From the NCBI GenBank assembly GCA_030841765.1, contig JAUUSS010000001.1:1-49438 (forward strand): DNA of 49,438 bases, given 5' to 3'. A model generated the notes under the pieces. It made no database searches, was not told the DNA's origin, and saw only the letters and a program-made list of their open reading frames with translations. Positions 1 to 7,683 of this stretch are shown here, in pieces. The translations under genes were made by a program, and so were the position numbers. Position 1 is the first letter of the stretch; every line of letters begins with the position of its first letter. This DNA is from Collinsella aerofaciens (GTDB lineage: Bacteria > Actinomycetota > Coriobacteriia > Coriobacteriales > Coriobacteriaceae).

Positions 1-12
1 GCGATAGATGGC

Positions 13-63
13 GGAAAATGCATCCCGGAATTTATTCTCATTCCGGGATGCATTTTCCTTTTG
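13..63. terminator. Perfect 18-bp hairpin, probable intrinsic terminator
   Basis: Bases 13-30 and 41-58 are perfect reverse complements with a 10-nt loop, and TTTT follows at the 3' side. It probably ends a gene lying left of the window. The A/T-rich outer stem would also give a U-tract when read on the other strand, so it could act in both directions. Confidence 0.75.
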
Positions 64-239
64 AGCGCCAGTCGGGAAATTTCCTTTTCATGTGGTTAGA
101 GGAAACTCCATCCCATTTTTTCGCTTTATTCTTTCCGATATTGAGGATTATCTACGGCGACAATTCGCTATAAAGCCTTCTTGATGAGTGGACATGCGCT
201 ACATGGCAAAGGGGCAAATCTGCTACACTAGTACAACAT
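64..239. other. Intergenic stretch with tRNA promoter
   Basis: No coding potential is seen. A TACACT hexamer at 224-229 is a plausible -10 for the tRNA that starts at 240; no good -35 is recognisable. Confidence 0.4.
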
Positions 240-315
240 GCCTCCGTAGCTCAGGGGATAGAGCACCGCTCTCCTAAAGCGGGTGTCGACGGTTCGAATC
301 CGCCCGGGGGCACCA
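240..315 (+). tRNA. tRNA-Arg (anticodon CCU)
   Basis: The cloverleaf can be drawn by hand. The acceptor stem is 240-246 with 305-311, including one G-U pair. The D arm lies near 249-264. The anticodon stem is 266-270 with 278-282 and the loop 271-277 carries CCT at 273-275. The T arm is 288-304 with the TTCGAAT loop and one mismatch in its stem. The discriminator is A312 and CCA is encoded at 313-315. Anticodon CCU reads the AGG arginine codon. A weak hairpin (325-330 with 343-348) follows and may end the transcript. Confidence 0.95.
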
Positions 316-404
316 GGGAATATGACGGCGTCGCGGGAGCGGCGCCGTTTCTGGTTTGCGGGGGCCGCCGTGCTGCTCGCCCGTGGGGGATGGGCATCTG
401 TTTC

Positions 405-1635
405 CTAGAGTGTGCTGCGGTAAATCTTTCTCGCGTCGTCCAGCGTGAGCTTCTTGAAGCTGCCGAAGAGCTCTCCGCGGTTGATCTTGAGGTCCGGAAT
501 CATCTTTTCGATATCGTCCTCGGTGACTCCGAACTCCGATAGCGTGCGCGGCATTCCCAGCGAGACGTTGAAATCCTGCAGCTCGTCGATGGTCGCTTCG
601 ACCGCGTACTCGATTGCCTGCTCGGGGGTTACCTCCACATCGAGCTCGTCCGCGTCCGAATCGACGGGTTCGACGCCAAAGGCCTGGGCGCTGAACTCCA
701 GGAAGCGCTCGGGGTGCTCTCGCCATGCGTAGCGCAACCAGGCGGGGAAGATGACGGCGAGGCCGGCGTCGTGCGTGATCTTGGTGTCCAGTGCGGACAG
801 CTCGTGCTCAAGGACGTGGCAGGTCCAATCGCCGTCGCGCAGGCCGAGGACACCCAGGCCGCAGCCGGCGAGGCCGTTATGGGCGAGCGTACCCACCCAC
901 ATGATCTCGGCGCGGGCGTCGTAGTCATCTGGGTTCTCCATCACCTTGGACGCCGCCTCCATCGCAGCGCGCACTGGCCCGCAGGCGCTGTTGTCGGTTA
1001 CGCCCACGGCGGGCTCGCCGGAGAAGAGTCGCTCCATGTATGGGCGATCATGTCGGTCACTCCCGCGGCGGTCTGGTAGGCGGGCAGGGTGAAGGTCAGT
1101 TCCGGGTCGAGGAAGGCGATGGCTGGGCGGTTGAGGTCCGTGTTAATGCCGCATTTGAGGTGCTCCTCGTCGTTGCTGATAACGCAGGAGTTAGAGGCCT
1201 CGGACCCGATGCGGGGATGGTCGCCACGCAGGCGACGTCGATGCGGTCGGCGGGAACGGCGCGCTTGCGGAAGAAGTCCCATACGTCGCCGTCGTATACC
1301 GCCCCCAGCGCGATGGCCTTCGCGCAGTCCATGGCTGAGCCGCCGCCCACGGGCAGGATGATGTCGACGTCGTTTTCCCGTGCGAGCTCGACGCCTTCTC
1401 GCACCAAGCCTATTTCGGGGTTTGGACGCACCCCTCTAAGCTCGATGTGCTCCACGCCCGCGGCGTCGAGCGATGCCTTCACGTGGCCGAGCGTTCCGCA
1501 GCGGACTACGGAACCCTTGCCGTAGACAATGAGCGCTCGGCGGTGGCCGGAGACGGACAGGGTCTCCCCAACCTTGTCGGTCACTTTTCGTCCAAAGACA
1601 AAGCGGGTGGGGGAGTAGAGGGAGAAATCGTTCAT
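405..1635 (-). pseudogene. Iron-containing alcohol dehydrogenase (butanol dehydrogenase/YqhD-like), two frameshifts
   Basis: The family reduces aldehydes to alcohols with NAD(P)H using a catalytic iron. Three successive minus-strand frames rebuild one protein of about 410 residues, a normal family length. The N-terminal frame (from 1635) has the nucleotide-binding GGGSAMDCAKA motif. The middle frame has DMIAHT. The C-terminal frame (1037-405) has CHVLEHELSA and the following TH, which supply the His ligands of the iron. The frame changes near 1201-1206 (ASG then SEASNSCV) and near 1038-1040 (IAHT then MERLF); each is explained by loss of one base. A GGAG ribosome site precedes the ATG at 1635. 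Either the gene is decaying or the assembly has two indels. The aldehyde substrate is unknown. Confidence 0.85.
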
Positions 1636-1837
1636 GGAGCTCCAATCTGGCGTTTCGCCCTACATGCGCGGAGGAGTTTTTCGGGCGCATCGCCTGCATT
1701 CGCGTCGCAATCTCGGCGGCGCGGTGCGGTCCGTGGATTCCATCGTATCGCCCGCGGCATCCCTTACCGACGATTGGGGCGAGTCTGCATTTCGCGGCGC
1801 GACGTCCACCTGGCGGACGATATCCGTTCGCGACACG

Positions 1838-2022
1838 TGGCCGTCCCGGTCGCAATAGCGTATGCGCACCGGGTCGCCGAGATGGGCCTGTGACCCCTTC
1901 TCCTGATGCGAGCGCGCGAGACGGACGAGCAGCGGCGCGAGCACCTGCTCGACCGTCTCCTCCCGATACCACGCCGCCACGGGCAACCCGTTCACGTCAA
2001 ACCCGTACGTTCGCCATGCCAT
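1838..2022 (-). pseudogene. Fragment of a nucleoside/uridine-kinase-like P-loop protein (N-terminus only)
   Basis: A minus-strand reading from the ATG at 2022 gives a segment with VNGLPVAAWYREETVEQVL and then LARSHQEKG. This resembles the N-terminal region that precedes the P-loop in the uridine-kinase-like 'nucleoside/nucleotide kinase' family. The expected GxxGxGKS P-loop never appears; after about residue 43 the reading changes to unrelated sequence (GDPVRIRYCDRDG), which faintly recalls a WYL-type strand. I read it as a truncated relic next to the duplicated regulator segment. Family assignment is from memory of the motif only. Confidence 0.4.
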
Positions 2023-2315
2023 TCGCCTCGCCGCCTTCGCCGAACGAAACCGCGTATCCAGACCGCCGGTCCCCAACCCAGCACTTCGACGAGCCTTCGC
2101 GCGCACTTCTGCGGTCGGGATGCGCCCGTGAGGCGCTCGGCAGGCAGCGCCATTGCCGCTCGCTGTGTCGAGCGCGAGTGTCGAGAAGTCGCCACATGCC
2201 ACTCAGATGTAGCATGGAGTGCCGAAGCGCACGCGCCCGTGACGAAACACTGGCGCCAACCCGTTCCGCGCACCACCCCGCCCGTAAGGTGTGTGGCGAA
2301 AGGAGGACCAGCCGC

Positions 2316-2506
2316 ATGAACATCCCCGAGACACAGAGCCTACCTCGATCGCATTCCGCACGAGCTTCTCTGACATTTCCGCCCATTACCACGTGGAGGT
2401 CCCCGTCACGGAGATCGCCTACGCATACGACTACATCAATTCCCGGCATGCCCCTCGCAGGCAGGCCACGCTGAACGACGGGTCCGCGGCCCGGCAGGAA
2501 GAATGA
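2316..2506 (+). pseudogene. Gutted copy of the LevR-type regulator
   Basis: The ATG at 2316 begins MNIPETQ exactly like the complete regulator at 7684 and has the same AAAGGAGG ribosome site. The reading then joins, at a shared GCAT, to sequence matching the regulator's last ~50 codons (SFSDISAHYHVEVP ... to the stop at 2506). The two pieces are out of frame with each other, so no functional protein is expected. The deletion corresponds to about 7734-10285 of the intact copy. The position just before the PTS IIB gene suggests this was the regulator's original place, or one of two tandem copies. Confidence 0.85.
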
Positions 2507-2513
2507 CGCGCCT

Positions 2514-2529
2514 CGGCACAGGCCATGCC
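2514..2529 (+). promoter_or_regulatory. Possible sigma-54-like -24/-12 element before PTS IIB
   Basis: CGGCAC-AGGCC-ATGCC has GG and GC ten bases apart as in the TGGCAC-N5-TTGC consensus, 41 bases before the IIB start. It lies in the segment that copy B lacks. Two consensus bases differ. The linked regulator has no GAFTGA loop, so the match may be chance. Confidence 0.25.
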
Positions 2530-2569
2530 GAAACGCGTCACGCAAGCAAAGGAAGGAAGCCAACATCAC

Positions 2570-3058
2570 ATGAGCATCATCGCAGCACGCATCGACAACC
2601 GCCTGCTACACGGCATAGTGGCAACCCAGTGGGTACCCGAGTTCCGTCCGCAGCGTCTCATGGTCATCGATGACATCGTCGCCAACGACCCGACCAAGAA
2701 GGCTGCCATGCGGATGGCAAAGCCCTCGGGAGTCGCCCTCTCCATTATCAACAAGGAGACGGCTCTCGCGAACTATCGGGCGGGCAAGTACGACGACCAC
2801 ACGGTCTTCATCGTGGCGCGAGACCCCCAGACCATCCTCGACGTCATACAGACGGGCCAGGTTGTTCCCACACTCGTGGTCGGAGGCACAGTCTTTCCCG
2901 AAGAGGGGTCAGACGCCGTCCAGGTGAGCAGTCGCGCCTACGTCACCAAAGACGAGCTGCCCGCATATCGAGCGATTGCTGGCACCGGCTGCGATATCAC
3001 CGTTCGCTATGTGCCGGCCGACAAGCCCGTAGAGCTCTCCAGCATCATCACGCTTTAG
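2570..3058 (+). CDS. PTS mannose/fructose-family EIIB
   Basis: This cytoplasmic phosphotransfer subunit takes phosphate from EIIA and passes it to the incoming sugar. The 162-residue protein has the typical opening RIDNRLLHG; His14 is the expected phosphorylation site. It ends in the usual beta-rich C-terminus. I chose ATG 2570, not an upstream in-frame start, because GGAAGGAAG lies at 2551-2559 and family members begin with this MSIIAARIDNR pattern. It is the first gene of a IIB-IIC-IID-IIA-GH32 operon, 15 bases before IIC. Together with the LevR-type regulator and GH32, the context points to fructan or fructo-oligosaccharide uptake. The substrate is inferred. Confidence 0.9.
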   Translation: MSIIAARIDNRLLHGIVATQWVPEFRPQRLMVIDDIVANDPTKKAAMRMAKPSGVALSIINKETALANYRAGKYDDHTVFIVARDPQTILDVIQTGQVVPTLVVGGTVFPEEGSDAVQVSSRAYVTKDELPAYRAIAGTGCDITVRYVPADKPVELSSIITL

Positions 3059-3073
3059 CAAGGGAGTGAACTT

Positions 3074-3849
3074 ATGACACCATCCATCATCCAGATAGCC
3101 GTCGTTACACTCATCGCCTTCATCTACGGAGCCGAGAAGAACGCGGGACAAATTCTCACGAACATGTCCGTCACGCCAGCATGGTTCGTCGGACTTGCGC
3201 CGACGGCGACCCCGTAACCGGCCTCGCCGTCGGCGCCATCGTCCAACTCATGAGCCTGGGCGTGGCGGCCATGGGAGGAGCCTCCGTCCCCGACTATCCC
3301 ACTGCCGCCATCATTGGCGCCGTCGTTGCCATCACCTCGGGTCAGGAGGCGAGCGTCGGCGTTGCCGCCGGAATCGCAGTCGGCATGCTCGGCCTTCAGC
3401 TCGACGTCATCGCCAAGACGGCAAACGGCTTCCTCGGGCGTGCCTCGCAGCGCTTTGCCGAAGAGGGCAAGTACTCGCAGATGAAGAGCGTACTTTTCCT
3501 CGGTCCGGTCTTCTATGGCCTTACGGCGGCCATCCCCACGTTTGCCGTACTGCTCTTTGGCGCCGATGCCGTCAACGCTTTCCTCTCCGTCATGCCCTCC
3601 TGGTTCACGACCGGCCTCTCCATCGCCGCCGGTATCCTCCCCGTCGTCGGCCTTGCGATGCTTCTGTCCTTCATGCCAATGAAGAAGTTCATCGCCTACG
3701 CCATCGTTGGCTTCGTTCTGGCCGCCTACCTGCAGATAAGCATTCTCCCCATCGCCCTGCTCGGTGCCGCCGCGGCCATCGAGTACTACAAGTCGCACAG
3801 CAATCCGTCCGTAAACGCCCTCGACGCTGGAGGTCTGGAAGATGAGTAA
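3074..3849 (+). pseudogene. PTS mannose-family EIIC, apparent frameshift
   Basis: EIIC is the membrane channel of mannose-family PTS permeases. An ATG at 3074 (ribosome site AGGGAGTG) begins MTPSIIQIAVVTLIAFIYG and runs to a stop near 3216. The rest of the family signature (GDPVTGLAVGAIVQLMSLG, then GGASVPDYPTAAIIG and later membrane segments) lies in another frame to 3849. The change falls at about 3195-3215, just before GDPVTG, and corresponds to a net loss of one base or an equivalent indel. If real, the permease would be inactive despite intact IIB, IID, IIA and GH32. Otherwise it is a sequencing error. It overlaps IID by 8 bases. Confidence 0.85.
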
Positions 3850-4702
3850 CGAAGTTAACGCCACCAAGGCAAACGAAGCGCCAACCTGCCTGGCAGACGG
3901 AACGTACCAGCCAGTCCTCACCGTTTCCGATCTCGACCGTTGCGGCCGCCGCTGGATGCTCGGCGCGTCCATCTATAACTATGAGTCCCAGTGTGCCCCG
4001 GCGGTCATGTTCGCAACCGAACCCGCCCTGCGCAAGATCTATGCAGGAGACGAGGAGGGCTACCGCAGGTCACTTCTGAGCACCTATCGCTATTACAATG
4101 CGACTCCCCAGGTAAGCGGCCTGCTCCTCGGCGCCGGCCTAGCCTTGGAGGACAAGGGGCACAATGACGCCATCGACGCGGTCCAAGACCTTAAGATTGG
4201 CCTCATGGGCTCCCTCTCAGGAGTCGGCGACACGATCTTCGCCATCCTCATTCCCACCATCTTCGGCTCCATCGCCGCCTACATGGGACAGGCGGGAAAC
4301 CCCGTCGGCGTGCTTCTCTGGCTTGCCGTCGCCATCGCCATCTTCGTATGGAAGCTCTTTGACTGGCGCATAGGCTATAAGTTCGGCGACAAGCTCTTCA
4401 CGACCCTTGCCGAGAAGATGTCCGTTTTCACCGAGTCGACGTCGGCACTTGGCATGATGGTCGTCGGTGCGCTCATCCCCACCGTCATCAAGGTCTCGTG
4501 TGGTCTCACGTTCACCATGGGTGAAGTTACGCTCGACGTCCAGACGGGCATCCTCGACCAAATCATGGTCGGCATGCTGCCCGTAATAGCCACAGCCATC
4601 GTCTACGCCCTCGTCAAGCGCAAGGTCAGCATCAACAAGATTGTCCTCGGCATCCTCATCATCTCGTGGGTGTGCGCGGCTTTCGGCATTCTTGCTGCCT
4701 AG
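3842..4702 (+). CDS. PTS mannose-family EIID
   Basis: The second membrane component works with EIIC to form the sugar channel. The 286-residue protein matches family length. The N-terminal cytoplasmic part has RRWMLGASIYNYE, followed by GLMGSLSGVGDTIF, the highly conserved EIID stretch. Hydrophobic segments run from about residue 130 to the end (PVGVLLWLAVAIAIFVW, then IVLGILIISWVCAAFGILAA). The start overlaps the 3' end of IIC by 8 bases, a sign of translational coupling. Confidence 0.9.
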   Translation: MSNEVNATKANEAPTCLADGTYQPVLTVSDLDRCGRRWMLGASIYNYESQCAPAVMFATEPALRKIYAGDEEGYRRSLLSTYRYYNATPQVSGLLLGAGLALEDKGHNDAIDAVQDLKIGLMGSLSGVGDTIFAILIPTIFGSIAAYMGQAGNPVGVLLWLAVAIAIFVWKLFDWRIGYKFGDKLFTTLAEKMSVFTESTSALGMMVVGALIPTVIKVSCGLTFTMGEVTLDVQTGILDQIMVGMLPVIATAIVYALVKRKVSINKIVLGILIISWVCAAFGILAA

Positions 4703-4735
4703 CCTAGGGCTAGACCAACCCACAAAGGACGCATT

Positions 4736-5140
4736 ATGAGGCACATCATCATTGCATCGCACTACGGCCTGGCAGCCGGACTCGGAGACACGCTCAAGGC
4801 CATCATAGGACCGGGGCACGACATCAGGGTTGTCTGCGCGTTTACAGACGAAACCCCGCTCGAGGAGAAGCTCGCCAGCGCATTCGAGGGCATCGCCGAA
4901 GATGACGAGACCCTCGTTCTCACCGACATCCTTCAGGGCAGCGTAAACCAGCTCGTAGCCTGCTCGGCTCCGCGAGGCGCGTTCATAGTGACCGGCGTAA
5001 ACCTTCCCGTGGCCCTCGAGCTCTCGCTCCACGCCGGACAGCTTACTCCCGATGTGGTGAGGCATGTCGTCACCCAAGCCAAAGAGCAGCTCGTCTACCT
5101 CGGAGATCTGACTCCGGACGTTGACGAAGAAGACGAATAG
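4736..5140 (+). CDS. PTS mannose-family EIIA
   Basis: This cytoplasmic subunit accepts phosphate from HPr. The 134-residue protein begins RHIIIASHYGLAAGL; His9 is the expected phosphorylated residue. TDILQGSVNQ is the usual second signature. As in other operons of this family, IIA is a separate gene here and not fused to IIB. It lies 33 bases after IID and 29 bases before the GH32 gene, so it is surely in the same transcript. Confidence 0.9.
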   Translation: MRHIIIASHYGLAAGLGDTLKAIIGPGHDIRVVCAFTDETPLEEKLASAFEGIAEDDETLVLTDILQGSVNQLVACSAPRGAFIVTGVNLPVALELSLHAGQLTPDVVRHVVTQAKEQLVYLGDLTPDVDEEDE

Positions 5141-5169
5141 GAAAGACGCGACAGTAAGGAGGACGAGAC

Positions 5170-6606
5170 ATGCGCAAAGTCCCGACCAATAACCAGCACC
5201 TGTTCTACCAACCGAAGGACGTGTGGGTGGGAGACGTCATGCCCTTCGGCAAGGACGGCACGTTCTATCTATACCACCAGCGTGACACGCGCGACCCCGC
5301 TCCGCTTGCCGAAGGACAGCCCTTTGGGTGGTCGCTCGCGACCACCCAGGACTTCGTGACGTACCAGGAACACGGAACGGCGATCCCCCACGGCGGAGAA
5401 GACGACCAAGACCAGTTCATCTACGCCGGAACCGTCTACGAGGCAAAAGGGGAGGTACGCGCTTTCTATACCGGGTTCAACCGCAACTACCTGCGAGAAG
5501 GCAAAACGTCCCAGGTGCTCATGCAGGCGAAGGCCTGCTCGGATGATTATGCGACGTGGAAAAAGACGGGTGTTGCAGCAGAGCTCACGCCTCAGCCAGG
5601 ATACGATGGGCGCAACTGGCGCGACCCTTTCGTAATATGGGATGACGACCGGAAGGAATACCTCCTCGTACTGGGCACGCGTAAGGGAGACGACCCCTCC
5701 AAAACCCTCCAAACTGGCAGGCTCGTTCACTTTACGTCGAAGGACCTCGAGCACTGGCAGTTCAAGGGCGACTTTTGGGCCCCCGGCCTCTACACCATGT
5801 TCGAAATGCCAGACATTTTCAAAATTGGCGATTGGTGGTACCTGGTCTACTCTGAGTACAGCGACGAGAACAAGATCGTCTACCGCATGAGCCGCGATCT
5901 CTACGGTCCGTGGGAGAAGCCGAGAGATGACGCCTTCGACGGGAGGGCGTATTACGCCGGACGGACCGCCTTCGACGGATCGCGCAGGATTCTGTCCGGC
6001 TGGGTCCCCACGCGCGAGAACGACGATGACCGGGCCAACTGGCTTTGGGGTGGCTCGTTTATGCCCCATGAGGTGTACCAGCGCCCCAATGGCACCCTCG
6101 GCGTTCGCCCTCCCCAAAGCATAAGGGATGCGTTCGAGTGCCCTGATGCCGTCCCGGATATCGAGCTTCGCGGAGACCACGAACGAACGGAGTGCGTAAT
6201 CACCGAAAACGCAGGCGAGATCTTCTGCTTCGAGGCAGACGTGACGTTCAGGGACGCTTGCGACTTCTCAATTCGAGCCTACAAGAATCTCGAGACCGAC
6301 GAGTCGTACGAATACCGCTTCGACCTCGACGCGAATCGGCTCTCGTTCGACAAGAGTCCCTGTTACAAGTGGTTCCGCGTAATGGATAAGGGGCTTTGGA
6401 GGCCAGTCTGGCTCGAGTCCGGGCGTTCTTACCACCTGCAGCTCATCGTTGACGACAACATCCTCGTCCTCTACCTCGACGGTACCGCACTCACGACACG
6501 CGTCTGCGAGAAGTTCGGCCACTCGCTTGCTGTTACGGTAACGAATGGCGAACTCAAACTGTCCAACATAGCCTTGGCGAAGGGGCTGCGCGAACAGGAA
6601 AAGTAA
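5170..6606 (+). CDS. Intracellular GH32 beta-fructosidase-like enzyme
   Basis: GH32 enzymes cleave beta-fructosides (sucrose, fructo-oligosaccharides, levan, inulin). The 478-residue protein has a five-bladed propeller part to about residue 325 and a C-terminal beta-sandwich from about 335. WRDPF (150-154) carries the transition-state Asp and FEMPD (211-215) the acid/base Glu212. The usual N-terminal WMNDPN nucleophile motif is replaced by WVGDVMPF, with Asp22 the probable nucleophile. There is no signal peptide, so it should act on PTS-imported, probably phosphorylated, fructosides. A ribosome site AAGGAGG precedes ATG 5170. Exact linkage specificity cannot be told. Confidence 0.85.
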   Translation: MRKVPTNNQHLFYQPKDVWVGDVMPFGKDGTFYLYHQRDTRDPAPLAEGQPFGWSLATTQDFVTYQEHGTAIPHGGEDDQDQFIYAGTVYEAKGEVRAFYTGFNRNYLREGKTSQVLMQAKACSDDYATWKKTGVAAELTPQPGYDGRNWRDPFVIWDDDRKEYLLVLGTRKGDDPSKTLQTGRLVHFTSKDLEHWQFKGDFWAPGLYTMFEMPDIFKIGDWWYLVYSEYSDENKIVYRMSRDLYGPWEKPRDDAFDGRAYYAGRTAFDGSRRILSGWVPTRENDDDRANWLWGGSFMPHEVYQRPNGTLGVRPPQSIRDAFECPDAVPDIELRGDHERTECVITENAGEIFCFEADVTFRDACDFSIRAYKNLETDESYEYRFDLDANRLSFDKSPCYKWFRVMDKGLWRPVWLESGRSYHLQLIVDDNILVLYLDGTALTTRVCEKFGHSLAVTVTNGELKLSNIALAKGLREQEK

Positions 6607-6658
6607 GCCAGTGAACCTCGTCGCCACAGCGACTCCCCCAGCAAAACATGCGAACAAC

Positions 6659-6688
6659 GGGTCCGGCCGCATTTCGGCGACCGGACCC
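6659..6688. terminator. Inverted repeat after the GH32 operon
   Basis: GGGTCCGG at 6659-6666 pairs with CCGGACCC at 6681-6688, with an inner GCCG/CGGC extension. There is no clear T-run on either side, so termination strength is uncertain. It lies between the convergent GH32 gene and the dapH relic. Confidence 0.45.
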
Positions 6689-6752
6689 GTCCTGCGCCCT
6701 GATGGCACATGGCCCCAGGCTGCCGACAGCAAGGCGGCCTTAGGGGCCTCGC

Positions 6753-6925
6753 TTACAGGTTGCGGAGCGCGTCGACGAGGGGGCCTTGTCCTCGGCGACT
6801 CGTTGGCCTGCTTGATGACCTTCGCGGACACGCCGGTCACCACGGCACCGGCCGGCACGTCCTCCACGCATGCGGCACCGGTGGCCACCGTGGCGCCCTT
6901 GCCCACGCGAACATGCGCATGATGT
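6753..6925 (-). pseudogene. dapH: Relic of dapH (tetrahydrodipicolinate N-acetyltransferase), C-terminus
   Basis: The minus strand reads HVRVGKGATVATGAACVED, then VPAGAVVTGVSAKVIK, a left-handed beta-helix end typical of DapH/DapD acyltransferases. The protein end LVDALRNL followed by TAA (6753-6755) is in another frame, so at least one indel lies near 6770-6800. The upstream boundary is a fusion, near 6910-6925, to a dapA fragment. DapH acylates tetrahydrodipicolinate in the DAP/lysine pathway. Only about 55 C-terminal residues remain. Confidence 0.7.
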
Positions 6926-7403
6926 TGGGGTGGGCGGCCAGACGCTCCACGTTGGCCGCGCTGATGCTGCAGCCGGTGCGCCCGGGGATGTTGTAGATGA
7001 TGCAGGGGATGTCCACCGCGCTGGCCGTGTGAACGAGGCACTGGTAGATGTCCTCCTCGTTGGACTTGTTGCAGTACGGCGAGATGATGAGCGGGGCGTC
7101 GGCGTTCAGCTTCTAGTACGTGAGGCTCTTGCGCGCCTGCGTGGCCGTGCAGTTGGAGCCCGAACCGGCGATGGCCGGCACGTGCCCGGCCACGTGCTCC
7201 ACGACTAACTTGACGACCTCGTTGTTTTCCTCGTCGGTCATCGTGGCTGACTTGCCGGTGGTGCCCAGTGTGAGGATGGCGTCGGTGCCGCTCTCGATCT
7301 GGAGTTCGAGCAGCATCTCGAGCTGGGCAAAGTTGACGGAGCCGTCCTCGTCGAATGGCGTGACGAGCGCGATTATGGAACCCTCGAGCTTGCGGACGTC
7401 CAT
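6920..7403 (-). pseudogene. dapA: Truncated dapA (4-hydroxy-tetrahydrodipicolinate synthase)
   Basis: From ATG 7403 the minus strand gives MDVRKLEGSIIALVTPFDEDG, then GTTGKSATMTDEE, a clear DapA N-terminus including the GTTGE-like pyruvate-site loop (here GTTGK). An in-frame TAG at about 7114 interrupts it after KSLTY. The same frame then continues with KLNADAPLIISPYCNKS and IYNIPGRTGCSI (normal DapA) until NVERLAAHPNIM, where it fuses to the dapH relic. About half of DapA and any dapB between are missing. The gene is dead; DAP synthesis, if present, must be encoded elsewhere. Confidence 0.85.
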
Positions 7404-7532
7404 GGTTTCCTGCCTTTCCGAGCCGTCCGGGCGCGGGGCGTCCGCGCCAGCGGCAGAGTCGGTTCGAGCGATGTAGCCAGAGACGGAGCAAACGGCGAGG
7501 CGCTCGGCGGACAGCGCCGTTGCCGCTCGCTG

Positions 7533-7552
7533 TGTCGAGCGCAAGTGTCGAG
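7533..7552 (+). promoter_or_regulatory. Tandem TGTCGAG upstream of the regulator
   Basis: TGTCGAG occurs at 7533-7539 and 7546-7552 (13-base period), partly overlapping a CGCTCG/CGAGCG inverted repeat. Both are conserved in copy A near 2165-2185. A TATCAT at about 7577 could be a -10. This is a candidate operator for the regulator gene; its function is inferred. Confidence 0.3.
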
Positions 7553-7683
7553 AAGTCGCCATATGTCACTACAGATGTATCATGGAGTGCCGAAGTGCAC
7601 GCGCCCGTGACGGAACGCGGGCGCCAACCCGTCCCGAGCACCACCCCGCCCGTAAGGTGTGGGACGAAAGGAGGACCAGCCGC

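Larger units (their letters stand above)
2129..2629 (+). repeat. Repeat copy A: regulator 5' flank, regulator ends and IIB start (internally deleted)
   Basis: From GAGGCGCTCGG at 2129 this stretch matches copy B (7498-10533) with scattered mismatches. It runs through the upstream region and the regulator start, jumps over about 2.5 kb, and resumes in the last ~150 bases of the regulator and the first 20 codons of PTS IIB. Identity stops at the CCCAG near 2629. Copy A also lacks an 11-base piece near 2335 and carries about 26 extra bases at 2513-2538. No transposase or target-site duplication is seen. Confidence 0.8.

Noticed and set aside
3124..3972. Long minus-strand frames over the PTS genes (also at 4217-5077)
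   Set aside because: Asp/Glu/Gly-rich antisense shadows of the IIC, IID and IIA genes.
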